Shown piece after piece: positions 5,659 through 10,459 of a stretch of 10,459 nucleotides of DNA (within the stretch, counting starts at the first letter, position 1; the number at the start of each line of letters is the position of its first letter). The DNA is taken from positions 1-10,459 of the forward strand of contig CBDUUP010000133.1 in assembly GCA_965370435.1 (NCBI GenBank), in the 5' to 3' direction. A model generated the notes under the pieces. It was not told the origin of the DNA and did not search any database. It saw nothing but the letters and a program-made list of their open reading frames with translations. This DNA comes from CBDUUP01 sp965370435. Its GTDB lineage: Bacteria > Chloroflexota > Anaerolineae > Anaerolineales > UBA11579. The position numbers and the translations under genes are program-made.

Positions 5659-7378
5659 ACCAGAACTGCAAGAACCTTTCGCTGACCGAATTGATTTGTT
5701 ATTCCAAGAATTGGAATTAGCGATCAAGTGGGATCGTCCGTCAATTTTGATTGTGGTTTTTAAATCGATTTATGTTTTGAATGATGCAATGGATGCTCTC
5801 TCATCAAGGCTTAATGAGCATGGACAAAAAACAGCAAGGATAAGTATTGATCGTAATAGGTTTGACATTCCCCAACTTTTGATTGAACAACCCAATCGTG
5901 AGAAAACTGTATATTTCATCTCTGGTCTATTAAATATTGGCGAAGAAGATGGCTTGGATGCTTACCGAGCTTTGAACATCCGTCGCGAATATTTAGTGGA
6001 ACACAAGATTCGTGCAGTCTTTTGGTTGACAGAAAAAGAGGCCATTGCTTTACCAAACCATGCCCCTGACTTTTGGGCTTTCCGCCACCGTGTGATTGAG
6101 TTTATTGAGCCACCCGAGCCGGTCCAAGTCGCAAGTACTGTCAGTTTCCTTGCTTGGAATGATTTTGAGAATAAAACATTACATGTTGAAACTGATGGAA
6201 AGATTCAGTTGCGCGAAGCTTTGATAAAGGATTTGCCAATTGTAGACGAAACTTTGAAATCTCGAGCTGAATTACAATATACACTTTCAGGATTATTTTG
6301 GGCCAAGAGAAATTATGAGAAAGCGCTGAATCTATTAGAGAATGTATTAGAAATAGCTAACCGGCTTGAAGATGATTTGCTTCAAAAATATGCTCGATAT
6401 AGCATGGGATTTGTTCTTCAAGACCTGGGCCGTTCCGAGGAAGCAATAGCCATTTATCAGAAGATGATAATGATTGATTCTAAATTCCCACAACAATACT
6501 ATGGTTTAGGTGTTGTGTATTCGGAAACAATGCAATTTGAAGAAGCTATTGCGGCGTTCGAGAAAGCGATCGAACTGGATACACAGTATGCGATTCCCCA
6601 CAGTGGGCTAGGATATTTGTACAGTAATATGGGCCGCTATGAGGAAACGATCGCGGCATATGAGAAGGCGATTGAACTGGACCCGCAGTTTGCGTACCCC
6701 CACAACGAGCTAGGCAGTGTGTACAATAATTTGGGCCGCTATGAGGAAGCGATCGCGGCATATGAGAAGGCGATTGAACTAGACCCGCAGTTTGCGTACC
6801 CCCACAACGGGCTAGGCAGTGTGTACGATAATTTGGGCCGCTATGAGGAAGCGATCGCGGCATATGAGAAGGCGATTGAACTAGACCCGCAGTTTGCGCA
6901 CCCCTACAACGGGCTAGGCAGTGTGTACATTAATTTGGGCCGCTATGAGGAAGCGATCGCGGCATATGAGAAGGCGATTGAACTGGACCCGCAGTTTGCG
7001 CCCCCCCACAACGGGCTAGGCAGTATGTTCAATAATTTGGGCCGCTATGAGGAAGCGATCGCGGCATATGAGAAGGCGATCGAACTGGACCCGCAGGATT
7101 CGCTTTCTTTATCCTCTCTTGCTGGCTTATACCGCACGCTAGGCCGTCAAGTAGAATTCGATGAACTAATAAAGCTTGCCCGAGAATTGATTGAGAACGA
7201 AAGAGAATACAATCGGGCATGCTACGAGTCCATTTGCGGGAATGTGGATGATGCTTTAGCTTTGCTCAAAATCGCGCTGGAGAAAAAGCAAGCCCCGCTC
7301 AAGTGGGCCCGCCGCGACCCAGACCTCGACTTCATCCGCGACGACCCGCGCTTCAAAGAATTGGTCGGCGAAGACTAA
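5642..7378 (+). CDS. TPR-repeat protein with degenerate NTPase-like N-terminal domain
   Basis: 578 residues. The ATG at 5642 overlaps the end of the ATPase gene by 17 bases in another frame, so translation is probably coupled (GGAAGA at 5625-5630 is a weak, distant ribosome site). Residues 1-160 look like an alpha/beta P-loop fold that has lost its nucleotide site: strand SILIVVF (34-40) is followed by KS but no GxxxxGK[ST]; a Walker-B-like strand is KTVYFISGL (88-96); AVFWL (125-129) precedes APDFWAFR (141-148). The pattern LNxRRE...FWL...APDFWxxR recurs in bacterial STAND/TPR proteins, from memory of such proteins. Residues about 210-515 are TPRs, with a nearly identical array at 331-485. 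The C-terminal tail (CYESICGNVDDALALLK, then RDPDLDFIRDDPRF) is a common closing unit of TPR proteins. The first half is AT-rich (23 G/C in 60 bases at 5701-5760), but the last 90 bases are clearly GC-rich. Likely a scaffold or sensor partner of the ATPase; function not proven. Confidence 0.9.
   Translation: MAQTAKPELQEPFADRIDLLFQELELAIKWDRPSILIVVFKSIYVLNDAMDALSSRLNEHGQKTARISIDRNRFDIPQLLIEQPNREKTVYFISGLLNIGEEDGLDAYRALNIRREYLVEHKIRAVFWLTEKEAIALPNHAPDFWAFRHRVIEFIEPPEPVQVASTVSFLAWNDFENKTLHVETDGKIQLREALIKDLPIVDETLKSRAELQYTLSGLFWAKRNYEKALNLLENVLEIANRLEDDLLQKYARYSMGFVLQDLGRSEEAIAIYQKMIMIDSKFPQQYYGLGVVYSETMQFEEAIAAFEKAIELDTQYAIPHSGLGYLYSNMGRYEETIAAYEKAIELDPQFAYPHNELGSVYNNLGRYEEAIAAYEKAIELDPQFAYPHNGLGSVYDNLGRYEEAIAAYEKAIELDPQFAHPYNGLGSVYINLGRYEEAIAAYEKAIELDPQFAPPHNGLGSMFNNLGRYEEAIAAYEKAIELDPQDSLSLSSLAGLYRTLGRQVEFDELIKLARELIENEREYNRACYESICGNVDDALALLKIALEKKQAPLKWARRDPDLDFIRDDPRFKELVGED
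6631..7096 (+). repeat. 102-base tandem repeat encoding TPR units (four full and one partial)
   Basis: Units begin at 6631, 6733, 6835, 6937 and 7039 (GGGCCGCTATGAGGAA each time), exactly 102 bases (34 codons) apart; the fifth stops matching at 7096. Adjacent full units differ at four to six bases. Counting adjacent pairs, 12 base changes alter an amino acid and two are silent (CTG/CTA Leu). All altering changes but one lie in TPR helix A, at TPR positions 2, 4, 6, 10, 11 and 12. Helix B is unchanged apart from Thr/Ala at position 20 in unit 1. Confidence 0.95.
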
Positions 7379-7396
7379 TCTCCCTCCCAAACCCGC

Positions 7397-7426
7397 TTGA
7401 CAAACCCGATTCCGTCAATATATACT
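7397..7426 (+). promoter_or_regulatory. Near-consensus sigma70 promoter for the S24 gene, giving a leaderless start
   Basis: TTGACA (7397-7402, perfect -35) is followed after 18 bases by TATACT (7421-7426, five of six -10); an alternative -10 TATATA at 7419-7424 gives a 16-base spacer. Transcription would start at about 7433-7436, on or within three bases of the ATG at 7436. Confidence 0.8.
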
Positions 7427-7435
7427 GGTACTGTC

Positions 7436-8575
7436 ATGGTCGCCATAAAAACCGCCTACAAATGGCTGCACAAATACGAAGGCAGCCAGATACCCTTCGC
7501 AGTCCAGGAATCGGTCAAGGGTATGCGCGCCGCCCTGAAGAAAAAGAAAGGCCAGCCCCAGGTCCTGCAATACCTGGAAGGCATCGTCGCCCTCACCGAG
7601 TCCTTCCCTCCCTCCGCGGGCAAGGCAGAGGCCTACCTGGAATGCGGATACGCCGCCTACCAGATAAATGACCTTGATGGGGCTGTTGAACTGCTCATCC
7701 AAGCTGTCGATGAATACGGCCTCCACGACCGCCGGCATGGACAAGCGGTCGCCCAGTGGATGTTGGGCTGCGTCTTTTGGGACTACGGCGACCGGGAGAG
7801 CGACGCCATCCTCGCTTGGCAGAACAGCCTGGATAATTTCAACGTCCTATCCTTGAGCAGAGGAATATTGGAAACTGAAGCCAAATGGTACGCCATTCAA
7901 GTCCGCAAGATGCGCAAGGCCATCAAGGCCGAACTCAAACTAGCTGGCCCGATAAAAGTCAAAATGCCCCCCTCTCCACCGCCTCCTCCTCCCGAACCGG
8001 AACCTGCCGCACCGAGAGCAGCCAAAACACCGCCCCCTCACGAAGAACCCCCGCCTCCCGTAGAAGAGGAAGAACCCATCCTCTTCGAAGACTTCTTCCA
8101 GATCGCCCCCATCGTGGACGAGATCAACGCCGGGACCTTCCAGCCTCTCACCCGCGCCAGCGTCGAATACGTTCAAACTCAACAGGTCTTGATTGATGGC
8201 CGTCCGCATAGCGCATACAGTCTCGTGCTGGGCGAGCCGGTGCCTAACCTCAAATACGACGAGGAGCACGTCGTCATGCGGGTGGTCGGCGACAGCATGG
8301 ACCAGGCCGAAGGGATCGGGATCGCCGAAGATGACTACGTCCTGCTCCGCAAAACCGCCCAGCCCAATTCCGGCAGCATCGTCGCCGCCGAGATAGACAG
8401 CGTTGACACCTCCGCCACCCTCAAGCGGTACACCCGAAAAAACGAAGGCCAAGCCATCACCCTCTCACCAGAGAGCGCCAACCCCATCCACCAAGCCTAC
8501 GAACTAGACGCCGACCTCGAAGGCCAACACTTCCACATCGGATGGGTCGCCCTGGCCGTCTTCAAGCCGATATAG
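7436..8575 (+). CDS. TPR-like domain / proline-rich linker / S24 (LexA-UmuD type) peptidase-fold protein
   Basis: 379 residues from ATG 7436. A TTG at 7397 would extend the frame by 13 codons, but it is the -35 box itself, so it is rejected. Residues 1-170 are alpha-helical with TPR-like pairs (AEAYLECGYAAYQINDLDGA; WMLGCVFWDYGDRESDAILA). Residues 177-214 form a Pro/Glu-rich linker. The C-terminal domain (about 222-379) is a peptidase S24 fold: APIVDEINAGTF (224-235) resembles the AG self-cleavage region, VVGDSM carries the candidate nucleophile Ser287 (8294-8296), and LKRY the candidate general base Lys330 (8423-8425). The Ser-Lys spacing is 43, against 37 in E. coli LexA and UmuD, because of two short insertions. 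No helix-turn-helix is seen, so it is not an ordinary LexA-type repressor. No signal peptide or membrane helix is seen. Composition is GC-rich, unlike the ATPase-TPR pair upstream. Role unknown; self-cleaving signal switch or S24-fold binding module are both possible. Confidence 0.88.
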   Translation: MVAIKTAYKWLHKYEGSQIPFAVQESVKGMRAALKKKKGQPQVLQYLEGIVALTESFPPSAGKAEAYLECGYAAYQINDLDGAVELLIQAVDEYGLHDRRHGQAVAQWMLGCVFWDYGDRESDAILAWQNSLDNFNVLSLSRGILETEAKWYAIQVRKMRKAIKAELKLAGPIKVKMPPSPPPPPPEPEPAAPRAAKTPPPHEEPPPPVEEEEPILFEDFFQIAPIVDEINAGTFQPLTRASVEYVQTQQVLIDGRPHSAYSLVLGEPVPNLKYDEEHVVMRVVGDSMDQAEGIGIAEDDYVLLRKTAQPNSGSIVAAEIDSVDTSATLKRYTRKNEGQAITLSPESANPIHQAYELDADLEGQHFHIGWVALAVFKPI

Positions 8576-8890
8576 TCACCCTATCTCTCTCACCATTTGT
8601 ATCACAGATAGATTACTGCCTCTAAGGGTCTCCAAGGCCCGTAGTGTTTTGTTAAGATTATGATGATCAGTGTAAAGGCAGCGCACCTTATTTTCTGCCA
8701 TATGCCTGTGGCGAAATGTCTCAAATGTGTTATAACATTTCACCGACATTCGGCTTAACATTGAGCTAAGGCCTTATAATTATCCAGGATCGTCTCACCG
8801 ATAAAAAACCTGGATATCGAAATCACATTTATTATTCCAGGCAGCAACTTGAGCGTGTGAAACAGAAACTACAACCGGCAATACACACCT
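8576..8890. other. Intergenic region with short inverted repeats and a possible -10 box
   Basis: No convincing gene is seen. It contains the perfect palindrome TGTTATAACA (8728-8737) inside larger inverted repeats (GAAATGT 8713-8719 with ACATTTC 8735-8741; AAATGT 8723-8728 with ACATTT 8735-8740). A TATAAT lies at 8775-8780 without a good -35 box at normal spacing. An eight-base inverted repeat follows (TATCCAGG 8781-8788 with CCTGGATA 8809-8816). These could form the promoter and operator of the diguanylate cyclase gene. No rho-independent terminator for the S24 gene was found. Confidence 0.55.
8775..8816 (+). promoter_or_regulatory. Possible promoter (-10) and overlapping inverted-repeat operator
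   Basis: TATAAT at 8775-8780 is a perfect -10 hexamer. The inverted repeat TATCCAGG/CCTGGATA (8781-8788, 8809-8816) covers the expected transcription start. TTAACA (8755-8760) resembles a -35 box, but only 14 bases separate it from the -10, so an activator or another sigma factor may be needed. Tentative. Confidence 0.3.
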
Positions 8891-10459
8891 ATGACTTTTG
8901 AATACACCCCCATCATTCTTCCCCCGCTGATCTCCTCAATCATCTTGTTGGGGGTGTGGATATACACCTTCAAATACCGTCGTGAATCCTCGGCGCGTAT
9001 CTTTTTGGGTCTTATCACTTGCCTGCTGATATGGTCAATTGGGGTTATCTTTGAATTCGCGGCGGTGGAGTTAGCTGCAAAAATATTAATAGCAAATATC
9101 CAATTCATTGGTATTTTGTTCATCCCAATTTTCATGCTGTCAATCACGATTGCGATTACGGGGCACGGGAACCGATTTGTCCCCTTTCTACGGCCTCTGG
9201 CTGTTTTCGCGATAATATCTATCCTGATCATCTGGACAAACGACTTGCACCATTTATATAGAGTGAATCCCAGGATAGACACCGAAACGGCCAGCTTTCC
9301 CATCCTGGTGAATGACTATGGCCTCTGGTTTTATTATGTGCAAATCCCAATCGCTTATTTGAGCTATCTCCTCAATCTCATCATTCTCGTTCGCGCCTTG
9401 CGGTATTCAGAAAAAACGTATCGCATGCAAGCGGGTACCCTGCTGCTCAGTATCGTCTTGCCGCTTCTGACCGATGGACTGTATATTCTCGGGTTCTCAC
9501 CGATCCCCAACTTAAATCTCACCCCCGTTGTTTTCAGCATCTCTGGGCTGCTGCTAGGCTGGGCGCTTTTCCAATACAGGTTGTTTGATCTGGGGCCGCT
9601 GGCCTACCAACTCGTTATCCAAAATATGCAAGATGGGGTGATTGTCCTCGATCTCTACGAGCGGATTGTTTCACTCAATCCAGCCGCTTATCAAATTACA
9701 AAACCAACTGAAGAAGAAGCCCTGGGCCAATCAATCACTCAGATTATGCCATCCTGGCCCACATTGGATCATAATGAGGTCAATATTTACACAACCCACC
9801 ACCGAGCCCCAAACGACGAAACTGAAGCTGAAAGCCAGTACGAAATTCTTGTCTCGCCGATATTCAACCGGACCCAAAAAACCATTGGGCGCGTGATTAC
9901 GCTTCGCGATGTTACCCAGCGCGTCAGACTACAACAAGAAACCCAGCTGCTGGCCGCCACAGACTCCCTGACCAATGTGCTCAACCGCCGCGCCTTCTTT
10001 GAGCACATGAATGACGCGCTGCAAAACGCAGTCGAATCCCAATCAACCCTGGCTTTCATTATGTTCGATATCGATAATTTAAAAGAAATTAACGACCGGC
10101 TGGGACATCATTTTGGCGATGCGGCGCTAGTCAATGTTGCACAAATTTGTCAGGCAAATTTACGCAAAGGGGAAGTAGTTGGGCGTTACGGTGGCGATGA
10201 GTTTTGCATTCTACTTCCGCAAACAAAGCTGGCAGAATCCCAACAAATCGCTGTCCGTCTGCACCGGGCCCTCTCAAATTTCAATATAGCTCCTGAAAAA
10301 GGAAACATAGCGCTTACCATCAGCATGGGCATAGTGGAAGTTTCGGGGGCGGAAAACACTTCTATTGAAGATATCCTCCGCCTCGCAGACCAAGCGCTCT
10401 ACCAGGCCAAAGAGGCAGGGAAAAATCAGACCATCGCCCTGCGCTTGGGAGAAGATTAA
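8891..10459 (+). CDS. Membrane sensor diguanylate cyclase (7TM-PAS-GGDEF)
   Basis: 522 residues, complete; the TAA is the last codon of the window. It would make cyclic di-GMP from two GTP at the inner face of the membrane in response to a signal. Seven hydrophobic segments (about residues 8-27, 37-58, 66-90, 99-116, 146-168, 182-203, 210-230) match the 7TM sensor region found in front of histidine kinases and cyclases (HisKA_7TM type). A PAS domain follows (about 236-345; QDGVIVLDLYERIVSLNPAA). The GGDEF domain starts at DSLTNVLNRRAFF (358) and has the metal-site FDIDN (392-396) and an intact GGDEF at 434-438 (10190-10204), so it should be catalytically active. The inhibitory I-site five residues before GGDEF reads R425-K-G-E428, not RxxD, so product feedback may be weak. 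No Shine-Dalgarno is seen before the ATG; the nearest upstream in-frame codon of note is a stop at 8858-8860, which leaves no alternative start between. Confidence 0.94.
   Translation: MTFEYTPIILPPLISSIILLGVWIYTFKYRRESSARIFLGLITCLLIWSIGVIFEFAAVELAAKILIANIQFIGILFIPIFMLSITIAITGHGNRFVPFLRPLAVFAIISILIIWTNDLHHLYRVNPRIDTETASFPILVNDYGLWFYYVQIPIAYLSYLLNLIILVRALRYSEKTYRMQAGTLLLSIVLPLLTDGLYILGFSPIPNLNLTPVVFSISGLLLGWALFQYRLFDLGPLAYQLVIQNMQDGVIVLDLYERIVSLNPAAYQITKPTEEEALGQSITQIMPSWPTLDHNEVNIYTTHHRAPNDETEAESQYEILVSPIFNRTQKTIGRVITLRDVTQRVRLQQETQLLAATDSLTNVLNRRAFFEHMNDALQNAVESQSTLAFIMFDIDNLKEINDRLGHHFGDAALVNVAQICQANLRKGEVVGRYGGDEFCILLPQTKLAESQQIAVRLHRALSNFNIAPEKGNIALTISMGIVEVSGAENTSIEDILRLADQALYQAKEAGKNQTIALRLGED

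Noticed and set aside
6631..7096. CRISPR-like regular repeat spacing
   Set aside because: The period is 102 bases with no unique spacers, and it encodes in-frame 34-residue TPR units.
8576..8761. 61-codon minus-strand frame after the S24 gene
   Set aside because: No ribosome site, no recognisable domain, and it contains the palindromes. It could be a gene remnant, but nothing supports this.

Overview
The window reads like a chromosome segment of a Chloroflexota bacterium, most likely of the Anaerolineae type. This is inferred, not proven. The clues are a type 2 isoleucyl-tRNA synthetase behind a T-box leader, a WD40 protein with a STAND-type C-terminal tail, a 7TM-PAS-GGDEF sensor of a build common in that phylum, and a GC-rich housekeeping gene beside AT-richer accessory genes. 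All genes supported here lie on the + strand.

Layout. (1) 2-550: the 3' end of a WD40-repeat gene whose product ends in a single membrane helix. (2) 547-1072: a strong sigma70-type promoter, then a complete transcriptional T-box leader with Ile specifier, T-box sequence and rho-independent terminator. The rest of the leader is packed with 7-, 8- and 9-base micro tandem repeats, partly in inverted orientation. (3) 1073-4174: ileS, whose HIGH signature is changed to GVHH. (4) 4175-4377: two hairpins, the second a rho-independent terminator, then a probable promoter. (5) 4378-7378: a translationally coupled pair, a P-loop ATPase and a TPR protein. The TPR protein contains a 102-base tandem array that is almost identical between units, and the differences are nearly all amino-acid changing. 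This pair is AT-richer than ileS and looks like an acquired accessory module. (6) 7397-8575: a near-consensus promoter abutting an ATG (probably a leaderless mRNA), driving a protein with a TPR-like N-terminus, a proline-rich linker and a LexA/UmuD-type S24 peptidase domain but no visible DNA-binding domain. (7) 8576-8890: an intergenic stretch with several short inverted repeats. (8) 8891-10459: a membrane diguanylate cyclase (7TM-PAS-GGDEF), complete, ending on the last base of the window.

How it may work together. ileS is controlled by uncharged tRNA-Ile through the T-box. The ATPase and TPR protein overlap by 17 bases and were probably made to act as one complex. The ATPase would be the energy-driven switch. 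The TPR partner, with a degenerate NTPase-like N-terminus, would be the sensor or scaffold. The neighbouring TPR-S24 protein has its own promoter and a different base composition, so its membership of the module is only a guess. No mobile element, RNA gene or CRISPR array was seen.
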